A stretch of 64,000 nucleotides of DNA from Fratercula arctica. Lineage: Eukaryota > Chordata > Aves > Charadriiformes > Alcidae. The translations under genes were made by a program, and so were the position numbers. Where the stretch lies: positions 6,297,459 through 6,361,458 of the forward strand of contig CANTUZ010000020.1 in the NCBI GenBank assembly GCA_947846985.1, read 5' to 3'. The notes beneath the pieces are model-generated. The model had not been told where the DNA came from. It worked only from the letters and a program-made list of their open reading frames with translations, and made no database searches. Positions within the stretch are counted from its first letter, which is position 1, and each line of letters begins with the position of its first letter. Shown here one piece after another: positions 10,520 to 22,394 of this stretch.

Positions 10520-12469
10520 TAACAGCTCTGTATACTGCAAATGTGAAAACAACACCCACAGCAATATGGGTTAAGGAACATTTGTCAATAAGAAAGAGAA
10601 TGAAAGCAGGCACTAAAACAACAGAAATAATGACTCTGCTTTCCAGATTTTGATTCTAAAATGTCTGGTGCCTCAGGCAGTTATCTGAAAAACTCTTCTT
10701 CAGCACAGAACCTCACTGTTTCGCCTCAAATAGTTGTAGTTAACAAATATTCTGTGTGTGTGCGCGTATGAGAGCTGCTGACAGACAGCCTATAGCTGTA
10801 CGGAGAGATGGAACTGCCAAGAGGGAATAGAAGCAAAAGGAAAAAGAAATATTAGAGCAATATATCTTAGGCTTGGAAAAAATATTTCCTCTTTCTTTGT
10901 CTTTCCCCCCCATGTCTGGGGGAGCCACAACCTTGAACTGTACCTAAACCACTGCCGCGTGCAGGGAACATCATGGAAATCGCCTCCTCCACAAGAATGG
11001 TCTCATCGCCCTCAGAAGTCACCGTCCAACCTGCCCACCTTTATCTTCTGGAGCACAGAGGGAGATTTTCTCTCAGCGGTCTTCATTAAACTGCTCTGCC
11101 AGTCACTACGTACCTTCCATGAGAGAACATTACCAAGAGAAATGGGAAGACACTACCACACTTGTGAGAAATGGCGTATCCAACTGGGATTACTGCAGTC
11201 TTTTTCTTTCCTCTTGTTGCTTAGGATTTCGCCACACTGCCTAAGCCAAGCCGTCCAGCTAAAGCTCCGAACTCCATCTGTGTGTTTTCACTGTGACGGT
11301 TACAAAACCAGATCATCAATATTTAAAGAATAACTGTTTGACAGTATGCTTCCAGATGTTCTTGCTCTCATTATTGCCTTATTACTTAAAAAGTCAACAG
11401 TATGTGATATATTAAATATATAATCTACTCTGACACTCATCTACACGCTGTTGTCTGGTGGGAGTAACCTATGAGACAAGTACATTATTTTTTGCACAAT
11501 TACTGAAATGAAATTTGTGTTTAAGAGCTGCCAGAATACTACAAGTGAATCCCTCTGCCCAGACACAAGGGACACGGGAGGCAGCGGCAGGACCAGCCCC
11601 TCACCCCAAGCAACACGTCTCCTTGTAACGGTCAGTCCACAGGGAATTCGAGCCAGCCACCACCACCTGGAGAAATCACCGCTGATGCTGACACTTTTTA
11701 TTTATTGCTACAAATATTGCTCTTCTGTCCAGTTTCAAGTGACAGAGAAAGCGACTATCAACAGAAGAGATATCCTAAAGCAGAGCTCAGCTCCTTCAGA
11801 GCTCCGAGATGCTCCCCCATGCTTGTCCAGGGGGATCTCTGCTGCTGGTGAACACCAGAGGCCTCTAGAGGACATTAGTGGTGCCTCATCAGCAGTTAAT
11901 TTTATTCTCGAACCCAAAACTCCTGTGCCCCTCCAATACTTCCTGAACAAGAATGCACCCTACAGCTCAGCAGCTGAATAACGGCTCTCCATCTCCTTGT
12001 ACCTCCGGGAGGAGAACAACCCCGCGTTCTTCCCCAGACGGATGTGACTCGAGAGGGCAGAATTCCCTGCCCTGGTGGAAATACTCTGTGATTCCCAGTT
12101 TTGCCTCTCCCACCCAACTACGGCACTTCCCGCAGAAGCATGTGACCAACAGTGCCAGTGAGGAAAACACCAAGGGGAGCGCAGTGCTTGGCTGTAGCCA
12201 CCGACGTTATTTGGGTACATGGATTTCTGTCCCCGTATCCCCCAGTCTGGCAATTCACCCTAGCATAAACAAGTATATTAACAAAACAGGCATTTCCCTC
12301 CATTTGGATTTCCCTTGTCTGAACCACACGAATGTCCGTATAAGCCTGCATTTGATTACAAAATTGCTTTCTATTCCCTTTAAGACTGTTTCATCTGTTA
12401 TCCAGGGATGTAGGAGGACTCTGAGTTGTGTCACCTTCTAGTCTCTGCCAATAGTGTCATAATTTGATA
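10520..12469. other. non-coding stretch
   Basis: A plus-strand frame at 11508-11981 (157 codons) continues in overlapping registers to 12441 with minus-strand frames over the same DNA. None has a recognisable motif. The composition is only slightly raised in GC at 11990-12070. No RNA gene or repeat recognised. Confidence 0.4.
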
Positions 12470-12660
12470 TGGAAACTATGCATACTATTATATTCTAATC
12501 TGATATTTAAAACATGCTTTGGCAGACAGCTGAATCCTATTGATGCATTTATCTGATTTCTCTCTGCCTTTTTATTCTGAAAATACTCAGAGGGAATATG
12601 CCGTATCACATTTTCGTTATGCACACTGAATCTATATAACTTCCATTTTCTTTTTTTCTG
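12470..12660. other. possible conserved non-coding element
   Basis: AT-rich, CpG-poor block with CTATGCATAC, GATGCATTTATC and TTTATTCTG, motifs of POU and homeodomain type. Called on texture only. Confidence 0.2.
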
Positions 12661-12779
12661 GAGCTTGGTAAATATATGAACATATTAAAAAAAAAAAGAA
12701 AGGAAAATGCCAAGACTGCAAATTGGGTAAAATTCAATCACAAGCTACAGAACGGGAACTCCTAGAGCTCTAATGTTAG

Positions 12780-12930
12780 ATACTTGGTCTGTGTTATCTT
12801 CAGTCCTGCCCCTTCTTCCTGCTCTTCCCATTCCAACTCCTTGTCTCCCGATTCCCCATCATTTCATCTCACTCTACACAGGTCCCCCCAAACACCCTTG
12901 TCTCTTCTACCTGTTTGTCCTTCCCATTTC
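12780..12930 (+). repeat. pyrimidine-rich tract
   Basis: About 150 bp made largely of C and T (for example CCCCTTCTTCCTGCTCTTCCC). It makes a proline/leucine-rich open frame at 12773-13060 that I regard as a composition artefact. Confidence 0.6.
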
Positions 12931-13379
12931 TGTTGCATTTAAGGAGCCAACAGGGAGATACATCGCCCTGGTGAAAAGCCTTTTGCAGGAATATTGGAGT
13001 ATTTTAAAAGGCGATGAGAAGAGTCTTCTACAGAATCCCAAAGGTGAGGACCCGTCTTGACTCAGGATGTTCCTCCTTCACACAAACTGCACTCGCCATG
13101 GCTGGCGGAAATTGGAATTTATTTCACTGAGAACACTGCAAACACTTAATAATAAGGATTAGGCTATGGAATAGTTGGACAGAAAATTGGAGGACTGCTG
13201 CTCGCGCTGGATCAATATTTGTAAGGAAGCCATCCAAAGTGATGCGGAGAGCGAGCGGCGCGGCTGCGGCGAGCCTGTCCGCCCAGCAGAAGTGACACAA
13301 GCTGACAGGGGAGGTGAAGCCAGCCACTGACATAATGAAAATTACAGCATAAAAGCAATACCAATTCAGTTGATGAAGC
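12931..13379. other. non-coding stretch with a small GC patch
   Basis: An AT-rich block at 13110-13190 precedes a CpG-bearing patch at 13235-13290 (GATGCGGAGAGCGAGCGGCG). No coding evidence. Confidence 0.35.
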
Positions 13380-13515
13380 AGTTTGCCAGAGGAAAAGGAA
13401 AAACAACCATCAAGTTCAAAAACAGGAGGACAAAGGAATGCAAAGGGAGGAGGGAACAGAGGAGAATCAACAGAAAAATCGGAGCAAGGAAGCGGCAGGG
13501 CAGCAGGAGCGCCCG
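13380..13515 (+). repeat. purine-rich tract
   Basis: Strongly A/G-biased sequence (GGAGGAGGGAACAGAGGAGA and similar). It yields a lysine/arginine/glycine-rich plus-strand frame at 13370-13669 that looks like a composition artefact. Confidence 0.55.
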
Positions 13516-15224
13516 TGGTGAGCAGCCGGGCAGGGAGAGCTCCCTCCTTCCTTCCTGGAGAATAAGCAAAACTGTCTTCTCGGAAAAAACATTTCTGCCA
13601 CTTCTAATTGCTCCTGCATGGGTAACTGCCCTAATTCAATTAAGTTTTATTTCTAATGAACTCCGGTGAAGAGAGCTCAGTTATGAAACCAACAGTATCA
13701 TGGAATAATTGCGAGCCCGTCTGAAGCAAACGCGTTCCCCCGGACAGGGAAGGCTGTGAGCAAGCCGGAAAATTTTGTCTCCGATATATCAATAAAAAAA
13801 GTTACTCAGAATTAAGAAAGTCTTTCATCTGCTTCGGAAGTATCTTCACACAAAATGTAAATGACCCAGTAGAAGCCACACAGCTTTTTGGAAAGCTTTA
13901 GCATCCTGAGTAATAGGTTCAATTTTATCACCTAATGTTATTATTTGTTTTGCCACCTCTCCCACAACAGCAGATATGAATTTTCTTCCAAGAAAACTGA
14001 ATTTTTGTATATTTTATTAATTCAATGTACAGTAGAACCTGAGGAAGATAAAAAGAGGCATTTAAGATCCAGGAGAATGAAGGTTACAAACGGTTTCAAT
14101 TAAAGCTACACAAACCCCTGGATTCCCTGGATTATGTTTTCCACAATTCAATATTTGTCCGTGATGTGCACACAAACAGTCCTCCAAAGAATCCTGCCCT
14201 CAGTAATTTTCCCTTTTCTTAATCCTGATGTACAGAGCCTGGCCTCCTGGGATATTAAGAGGATCTCACAAGGACAATCCAACTTCATATTGATTCCATT
14301 TCCCAGATCCATAAACTTTGTTGCCTTAGGAAACACAAGAGTGAAGAAAAAAAAACAACGCATGGTTTAATTTAAATACCACTTCTAGCAAAAGGAAAAA
14401 AACACAAATGGGAAAAAAAAGCAGAGGATGATGCTTGTTTGCTAAGATTGTGCTTCATGAAAGATGCAATATAAACTGACAAGGGAAGGAGATGATCATT
14501 GTTTGAATAACATCAATATCAACAGAGACACACATGAATCTGGCAAGGGACATGGAAGATCCAAACCCTGAAAAACATTGATGTACCAGCAAATATTATT
14601 CAGACAGTGAGGGGGAAGGGAGGAGGAGCAGAGGTTAGCTGAGATGGGAGACAGGCTGGAGAGACCGGGAATAACATTTGCTCCAAGTTACTGCCGGGCG
14701 GTAAACGTGCCAATCTAATTAAGGCCTTCCTAGGTTCTGGGCTTCCCCCCCCACCTCTTTTTTTTGCTCCCTTTTTCCATCTGTACCATCACAGTTATAG
14801 ATCACGGTTAATTGGGCTTTCAGGTATTTTCTGCTAATTGTTTTGGTGTAATTAATCCTGCCTCAGAAGAGGGAGGTCGATGCTGCTCAGCCGTGGAGCT
14901 GAGCTGGTGCTTGGGAAGATGTGACCAGGCGACCCACCATGCCCTTACAGACACAGCACAACGCCGCTCCGCGCCCACCCGCGGACACAGGCTGGTAGGA
15001 AAACCGAACGGGGGAGAAGGAGACACAACGCAGCAATGAGCCCTCCAACCTTCACCTTCTGTTCTGCTATCAGTGCAAAGAAAGGACGGTAATCCTTCAC
15101 TAGATCATCTGGGAGGTTTTTCCTTCAAAAGAAGTTTGGCTACCTGCCCCTTTAGGAAGTTTGGGGATAAACTTTGAAAGTCTTTTCCTGCCTCTTTCCT
15201 TTTTTTGTGGTGACAAAAGATTTT
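13516..15224. other. non-coding stretch, nothing firm
   Basis: AT-rich at 13770-14150 with possible but unsupported regulatory texture. A purine-rich stretch lies at 14590-14660 and a C-run then T-run at 14742-14765. No gene, RNA gene or interspersed repeat recognised. Confidence 0.4.
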
Positions 15225-15416
15225 TGTCCTGGTTTGGGGTGGAGCATATATTTGTACATATTATATCTATTTCATTACTTCCTTTTTATCTTATTAATAA
15301 TATTTCATTAAGGTAGTTTAGTTTTTTCTGAACTCATAAATCTCCTGATCTCTCTTCTTCCTCTCCTTAGAGGATCTGTCATCTCGTCACTGGCCAACAC
15401 GGCCCAAACCACAACA
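15225..15416 (+). mobile_element. probable short, decayed ERVL-like solo LTR
   Basis: The segment starts TGTCCTGGTTTGGG and ends CCCAAACCACAACA. These are terminal inverted repeats matching at 12 of 14 positions, with the TG...CA ends typical of LTRs. Known bird ERVL-type LTRs begin TGTCCTGGTTT and end with AAACCACGACA, so both termini fit. The T-rich inner part (15275-15365) weakly resembles their R/U5 region. At 192 bp it is much shorter than a typical full LTR of this group, implying internal deletion. I see no clear 5-bp target-site duplication, and no internal retroviral genes are next to it. It is a non-coding remnant, not a provirus. Homology is from memory of the family's ends. Confidence 0.5.
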
Positions 15417-15519
15417 CTTCTCAGCCCCTCGTATCCTCATTTTCTTGGCAGCAGAGCCATCCCAGCTTTTCCAAGACACCCTGCGTTTTGCAGGATGCAG
15501 CGTTTGCCTGACACCTGCA

Positions 15520-15655
15520 CGTCCCACCCTGCGCCATCCCGCACCAGCACCCAAGGAGACCTCGCTCAAGGGGACCCTGATGGTGGCAACAGGGGCACGT
15601 GCGGGCGGACGCTGCCCTCCCGACCCACAGCTCCAGCGCATGGACCCCTCCACCC
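15520..15655. other. GC-rich patch downstream of the LTR remnant
   Basis: Contains CpGs in GTCCCACCCTGCGCCATCCC and GTGCGGGCGGACGCTG. Open frames on both strands over 15387-15761 are attributed to this composition. Confidence 0.35.
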
Positions 15656-15759
15656 ACCGACAAGCACGGCAGAACCCTCACACCTCGACTGCAACCAAAA
15701 GTTGTGGCCAGAACTTTTAATTCAAAAATACTTAGAGTTGACATTTGAAGAGGTAACAT

Positions 15760-16070
15760 GACAATCCATTGGGCTAAATCAATTACTGATTATCAATATA
15801 GCACTTAGTGATGTATAATTAGTATGTAAAAGATATATTTAGCTGTAGATTATACTAGTAATAAGGAATACATGAGCAATAGCTGTATAATTACATTTTA
15901 TGAATACGGGAAACCTTTGAGAAATGCTCCGAGATTTAATTGACATTTAACAAGATAACTACAGCAAGTTAATTAGAAATTATGTGCTAAAAATATGAAT
16001 TAACTTTTAAATAATATTTTAGCTTGCCACAATATAACTATAGTAGCTCGTTATATGCCAGTGAAACACC
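15760..16070. promoter_or_regulatory. AT-rich block of homeodomain-type sites
   Basis: TAATTA occurs at 15816-15821, 15888-15893 and 15970-15975, with TTTAATTG near 15934 and more ATTA cores between them. The block is CpG-poor and free of long homopolymers, a texture common in vertebrate conserved enhancers. It starts abruptly after a GC-rich patch. Enhancer identity is inferred; alignment to other amniotes would decide. Confidence 0.33.
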
Positions 16071-18956
16071 TAAATGAAATAGTTCTTTCAAATACTGTCT
16101 CTTTCTAATTCATTTCCCACAAACTAAAGCCTGTATTATCAGCTTCTCATTCTGAATCCTTTTTGGTATAAAGAGGCTGAGTTGATCAGCTTAGTGAAAG
16201 ACTTATTTTTATGGTCCTTTCATACTTTTTAAAAATGAGATTTCTCTTACATTTCCATCAGCATCCAGAGAAAAGATTTCAGTTCAGCTGTGCTTTCAGC
16301 TTTGAACCCAGAACAAAAATGCAAAGTAAGGCACTGACAAGCATTTAGACTCCCTGCAAGGTGATACATCAGGGATTCTGACAGTGCTAATACAGCCAGA
16401 AATTCGGAGAATAAAACAACCCTGAGCTGGTTCTGATGTGGATGGGTGTAATCACAAAGAAAATATAATAGCAGGTCTTGGCGGAGCTACGTTATTTTTA
16501 GATCTAGGTAGGGTAGTGCAAAGATGATGGAAATCTGGCTCAAAATTAAGATCGCTACAGATTCCCAGGGGAGCTGTAGCGCCAATGCACAGACAGGGCC
16601 TTTTTCGCCAGCCTCCAGCAGCTGGATGGATGCTGTTCCCAGAGCTGAAGCGCCCGGCAGCCCCGGGTGAGCAGAAAGGCCTGTGAAAGGCAGCAAGGAC
16701 TTGCAAGTTGAGCTCTGAGATGAGTGCCATGAGATCTGAAGTCTCTACAGTTCAGCCACTGGTATTTGTGATTATTTTGCATAAGGTTCTTCACATCTAT
16801 ACACCTCGTTGGATTTGTGGGGTTTTTTTATTACTCCCTGCCCTACCATACTTTGCCCATAAGTCACCAAGAGTTTAACTCATCTCCACTAAGAGATTTG
16901 CAGCCCCTCAACTATGCAAAACCCTTATCCTGGCTAGTTAATCTGGCTGCATGGAGGGGGAATTAAGTTATTCAGAGAAGCAAAGGGACTACCATCACTA
17001 AGAGAAAATCCTGCCTCTTGCTCAGTATGTCCCAGCAAACTCCAAGGTCTCTCTTGCAGTTTCTTTTTGCCAGCATGCCCTCGTTAGCATTCTGCACCAG
17101 GTACTCCAGATTATGCATACACAGAGCATACATGATTTAGTGTCTCTGCTCTTGAAAATGTCGCTTACTTCAATATATCACAGGAGGAAATGGAGAAAAC
17201 AAGATGATAAAGCAGTGAAGGATGGGCAAGATGACCTGATCTGCACCTGAGATTGCAGCACTGTGCAGTTAATGTAAATGGAGGGGTTGGTTTTGAACTA
17301 TGAAAGCCAGGCACAAGCAGAACACCTTGGACAAGAGATACACCAACCCTAGTCTTGGCCCAAGGCCTGACTCTACATCTGATTAGAAGAAAAGCTTTAA
17401 AAATAAAAAGCAAAGCCAAAAGGTCAAATTGGCCCTGACCTCCCCTCTTAATCCAGAAAGGGCAGGAGAGCAGAGTGCCAAGGAGTAACACTCTTAGAGG
17501 GTCATATATTTTCCTGGTTACAAACCCTGCCTAATGCTTACAAAACCAGAGGAAAAGAGATAGAAGAAATAAAAAAAAAAATGCATCATGAAAACAGGTG
17601 ATTTCTGGAAGACAGGACTCTGAGCAAAGCTCACCTTTGCACTGCTGTTGCAGGGACTGCATCTCCTGTTCTGACACAGCCACATCCCCGATGGCTTCTG
17701 ATGAAGCCCAGGTCACCGGTCACAGAGTTTCTGCTGAAAGAATTTTCCCCGCCATGAGCACTAGTCACTATAGTTAAAATAAATAAAACATAACAAAATA
17801 AGAAATGAAAACAGCCTTTCCTGCAGCTAACACAAAACCCTCCAGCAAGCCAAAGGGTGGCCCAGGCTCTGGGTTTATCTCCTCCCTGCACCCAGGTGAT
17901 GCCCACTTGCTAATTTGCTGCAGCTGTGTCTTCAGCTGGACTTCAGGAATCCAGCTCTCACCCAGAGGAGATCAGGTGCAGCTGCCACAGAGTTTTCTTA
18001 AGCAGCTAGACAGCTGGGGAGCATCTATCTACTGTTTCTTCCCCAAACTCTTCCTCAAGAGTAATGATGGATCCTTACAGGACAATGGGTTTTTCTCCTA
18101 AGACCTATGAGGAAGCTTTGGATGTTTTGCTAAGCTTCTCTACAAAAAATATTTTAAATAAGATAAAGTGCATGTTTATATGGGTTCCTCTTTTTACTTT
18201 TACTTGGTCAGTAGATTAGTCAAGATTGATTTTTCTGCATGAGAGGGAGAGGCCTAAGGTTAAAAGATAAAAGGGTAGATTCCTTTATAAATGTAATTTA
18301 GATTTTTCTGGTATTAGCTCCAGTATCAGCACAAAATCACTTCAATTTTCCAGGAGCACCTGAGACCCATTGTACAGCTGCACGCGAGCAGGAACCATCT
18401 CCTCTGGCAAATGGAACAGCTGAGGACCACGACGCCTGCGGTACCTGCCCCACGCAGGGTCCTCTGCCTGGGGACCCTGAGCTTGCGCGCTCTGAACATC
18501 TGCCAAACAAGAGAGATTAGTGACAAAGTTCTGCTGGGGAGTTTGGCTTTGGTTAATTTATTTATTTTTGCTGTAGTCGGTGCAGATTTAGAATTGAAGT
18601 CTTCAGAGCTCATCATTAAAAATCTCCCCAGTGCTCTGCGGGTGAAGTCTGCGCTACGTGACCAGTTCACCACTGGTAGGTCTCAAAGAGCTCAGTGATC
18701 CAGCCTGCCATCACGGTTAGAGTCAGGGCTCAACCTTCAGTTTGAGGACTTTCTTATCCAAACTTCTTCTCATCACCGCTCTTGCCGGAGAGCAGAAGAT
18801 CAGAGCTCCTCACGTGGAGCAAACACGGGTTAGCTACCTGGAGTTTTCATTTTGTTGAAAAAAGCCTTTTTGTACGACATGTCACAGTGGGCTGGGTAGG
18901 AATGGCTAGATTATTCACCAAGAATAATTGAGCTGATACATTTCAGCATTTTTCTT
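16071..18956. other. non-coding stretch
   Basis: Mixed composition. A minor CpG patch lies at 18370-18500. Frames at 16452-16794, 17165-17491, 17631-17906 and 18326-18698 occur on both strands and show no domain I recognise. An A-run lies at 17570-17581. No RNA gene or repeat recognised. Confidence 0.4.
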
Positions 18957-19089
18957 TGAATAAATTATTTGAAAATAAACATTTTCATTATTCGACCATC
19001 TCTGATGTTCCATTAGCATTCAGTGAATTATTTATTCAGCAGCTTTTCCCATCAATCACTGAATAAATTATTCGCAAATAAATTATTCT
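18957..19089 (+). repeat. dispersed AT-rich 24-nt unit with hairpin
   Basis: A 24-nt unit beginning TGAATAAATTATT occurs at 18957-18980 and again at 19060-19083, 21 of 24 positions identical. The core AATAAATTATTC is repeated once more at 19077-19088. GAATTATTTATTCAG (19025-19039) and CTGAATAAATTATTC (19059-19073) form an inverted repeat with 14 of 15 pairs and a 19-nt loop. The array is rich in TAAATTA-type homeodomain cores. It is not a repeat family I know. Confidence 0.7.
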
Positions 19090-19559
19090 ACCAGCTTTTG
19101 CTTTAAAGATGTCCCTTTGAGAACAATAGCTTCCCAGAATAGCAAACAGGCAAAGGGAGCAATTTAAAAGGCCTGATTCTCATCTCAGTTGTCCTGGTAG
19201 AAATCTGGAGGATTATCATGGACATTCCTGTCCCTTTTTCTGCATTTGCACGTCTGTAAGTCAGCTCAGATCATGGTACAGGAGTGCTCCACTTTGCTGA
19301 AGCCAGCACAAAAACCTTCGGTGCCCTCAGAACCACGTCTTTGCCACTATCCTAATGGGCAGGTTCATTTCCAGCTCATGAAATTGAGCTGGATTCAAGT
19401 GACCTCTCATCAAACCGACAGCTCGGCTCCGGCGCGTGGCCGGGGAGAGCCGGGCATCGCAGCACCACCCCGGATAGTCCTTCTCCCTCCGAGGCAGCCA
19501 GGCAGCTCCGTTACCGCACCTTCTTATGCGTAATGCATTCAGATCTCGTCAGTACACCA
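19090..19559. other. non-coding stretch with small GC patch
   Basis: A short CpG patch at 19425-19515 includes GCTCCGGCGCGTGGCCGGGG. No coding evidence. Confidence 0.35.
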
Positions 19560-20330
19560 AGCCCCAGTGTAAGTCTTGTTTGTGTCTGGGCCAAGGAGGA
19601 TGAAAGCCTGTTAGAACTAAATGAAGGCTACATTTATGCCAATTTTAAGGAATAATTGAGGTGCAGCGCAGGGGAATTTGCTGAACTCCTCTGTCCTTCT
19701 AACAAGAAAGAGCCTCTTTTGTTAGGCAGCACAAAAAGTCACCCTCATTAAAACAAGCCATCTTTATCAAAACCGCATGGAGGATTTATCGTCTCACCCA
19801 TATGTTGGTGCCTTTCAGACAGATGCAGGAAAAAAGTGGGGGGGAGACCGAGTATAGAGCCCTCATTTCAAGAGGGCTAATTATCAAAGCCCCATGATCC
19901 TCACGTTGATATCAATCATGGCAACACGTGCAAGGTTGAGCCAGAGTTTTAATACCACCAACCCTACCTGGGTTGCCTGGTAGTATCACTGCAATAAATA
20001 ATTGCTAATTTGCACAAAACGAACAAATGAGACACAATGTAATTGTATGAGGGGGGACAACCGAACAATAACATTAAGATATATAATTGACTTAATATCA
20101 GACGCTCTTCCCCCAGTGAACCTTTCTTCATCCTCAGAGTAATTGTGTAATGACATTTATGTGTAATAGACTTGTGACATTATAAATGACACTTATGTCA
20201 GGATTGTCAGGCTGTGACAGCCTCAGAGACAGCTCCAGTGAGAAATTAATCACTTCTGAGGCTTGAAAGTTGCTCATTTATCGCTGCCAAATAAGATCTT
20301 GCAAAAACAAGATCTTGCAATGAAGTGTAA
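19560..20330. promoter_or_regulatory. long block of possible conserved non-coding DNA
   Basis: About 770 bp of CpG-poor sequence with many homeodomain and POU-like cores (GGAATAATTGAGG, TATATAATTGAC, GAAATTAATCAC). A sub-segment at 20141-20220 repeats variants of TGACATTTATG and TGTGACA. A perfect 12-nt direct repeat AAGATCTTGCAA lies at 20293-20304 and 20309-20320, the second overlapping the palindrome CAAGATCTTG. No frame of note crosses it. Regulatory role inferred. Confidence 0.33.
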
Positions 20331-21339
20331 GCTCCCATCCACCTCACCCCCCAGACGTATTTTCTCCCCACAGAAAATCTTCCTGGAGACCCTGCAGTGA
20401 CCGTGTCCCTCATTACCAGCAGGGCTCAGCATGGCCACCCTACTCGAAGAACACAACCAAAGATGTTACCGTCTTCTCCATTTCTTCCTCTCTCAACATC
20501 ACAGCACCTTTTACCAGCCCCTTGAAGTGTGTTATATGTGCACATACTAGCATCTACGTGTTTCACATTGCCAGGACTGCAGGTTGTGAAAGGGTTAAAT
20601 TATTTGTTGGGGAGAAGAGGACATTTTGAAATCTACTGTACATAATGAATACAAAAAAGAAAAGAAAACCTTCTCCAGATCAGTGTAGGGGCTATTATTA
20701 GACCATCAAACTGTCATTTTTCAAAGCATTTCAATTGTCACAATTTTTTCTAGTGGCTTCTAAAGCATTATCTAATGCCTGGGCCAAAAAAAAGAAGAGG
20801 ATCAAAGCACGTTGAAAAGCACCAGTCAGACTGCACGACAAATAAGTGTTTGCAGGCTAAACTCTTCCTGTCCCATTTGCTTTCAAATATATTTGTGAAC
20901 TTCAAACCAAGATGGCTTTATTTGTATATTGTTTTTAAAGAGACAAGTGTCCTTAGGATTTTCCTTTTATGTTATTCTTTTTATAATATAAAAACATGTT
21001 ACGGGAAAGGATGACCCGGTTGTAGTCATTTAGCATCACTGCTCCTGCTGCCATAACTGACACACCACAGTGGAGGTCCTTCGGAGAGGCAGGGAGATGT
21101 GGAAGGCTCCAAAAGACAACACAAAAGGTTGTGGTGGATGAGGATGGAAGCAGCTGGATGGTAGAGGAGCAAAAAAAAAGGAAGATACGGTGGATGATGC
21201 AGGGATTGTCCTACTAAACTCTACAAACTAAGAACGTTTGTGATCCGTGTTTGGTGTAACACATGGTCTGGGTGGGTCTGAAGCACCTGGGAGACTCCTT
21301 GTCTTTCTCGCTCTTGCCTTCCTGCCTCCTGAGGCAGCC
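20331..21339. other. non-coding stretch, nothing firm
   Basis: AT-rich until about 21010, then mixed. A short minus-strand frame (20274-20456) and a plus-strand frame (20775-21014) have no recognisable features. Confidence 0.4.
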
Positions 21340-21500
21340 CGTCAGGAATGCCTGCCCATCAGGGGCTGTGGCCCCCTCCTCGGACCTCATGTTCCCCCCA
21401 CCTCGCGTTCCCCCCTGCCCACGCGTGCCCCCCAGGCGGCAGGAGGACAGGGCGGCACGTGGCCGCTCTTGGCCGCTCCAGGCACCGGGGGCCGTGAACG
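21340..21500. other. GC-rich patch
   Basis: Contains CACCTCGCGTTCCCCCC, CCCACGCGTGCCCC and GCACGTGGCCGC. Frames are open on both strands over 21214-21550, consistent with CpG-rich non-coding DNA. Confidence 0.4.
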
Positions 21501-22394
21501 CCTTCACCTGCAATCCCTCTCCTAATACGCACGTAAGATTAGGCTGCTAATGTAACAGATATTTTTTTCAGCCCCAATGACAATGGAATTTATAAACTGA
21601 TTCAGCTTAACTGAGTGTGACTGCAATAGGCTAATTCCACGTCCCTAATTAAATTACATTATTTTCTAGGTGGAGGTTTATGAGCAGAGGTGAAGAGTAA
21701 TGATACGAGCAAGCCACAGAATCACATGTACATGTTAGACCCGAGACTCTTGTCTAGATGCAAAATGAGGTATTCTATTTACATCTTTTTTAAATGTCAC
21801 AGTATTTTCCTGTGTTTAATCTAGGGCTTGTTTATGCATGGAGTCATTCTCAGAAGAGGAACTGGGAGCTATTCAAAGGGAAAACTACAGACCTGACTGC
21901 GGAAAGGAAGTAATAAGCATCTGGATTTTCTCAAACCCACCACTTCCTATGTACAAAAGCAGTGCTTTAAAAACAGCGACATTATTGCTGCTCGATGGCT
22001 TAGGAAGTTATTGAACAGTGGTACGGAACTGATGGCAGGGACCGGCAGGGAGTCCCGAGGCTGGTCTCTCCGCCTGTATCCACAAGCTGCCTCTGCTGGG
22101 AAGAGAGCCCAAACTCCCCGTCTGCCACCCCCCGCCAGGACGCCACGCGCAGACCCAGCCGGCTTCTTCCCTGATGCTTTCCTCAGTGAACAAGTGGAGA
22201 AAATCCAGCTTCGCATTATGGATGTTAAGAGGCAAATTATAGATTGCAGGCTTAAGAGATTTTTCTGAAATCATAAACAAAAAGGGAAGAAACGCAAGAA
22301 GCGGACGTATAACTTTATGGTCTGTGAAACTGAATGGCCTTTTACGGGTCCTTTCCTTTGGATGGACAGTGAGAGGGTTCGTCATCTTATGGGA
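21501..22394. other. non-coding stretch
   Basis: AT-rich segment 21540-21690 has a mild regulatory texture (CCCTAATTAAATTAC). A 12-bp palindrome ACATGTACATGT lies at 21724-21735. Frames at 21947-22385 occur on both strands without recognisable domains. Confidence 0.35.

Noticed and set aside
11508..12441. Run of overlapping plus-strand frames (157 and 162 codons).
   Set aside because: Different registers, minus-strand frames over the same bases, no domain or codon pattern I recognise.
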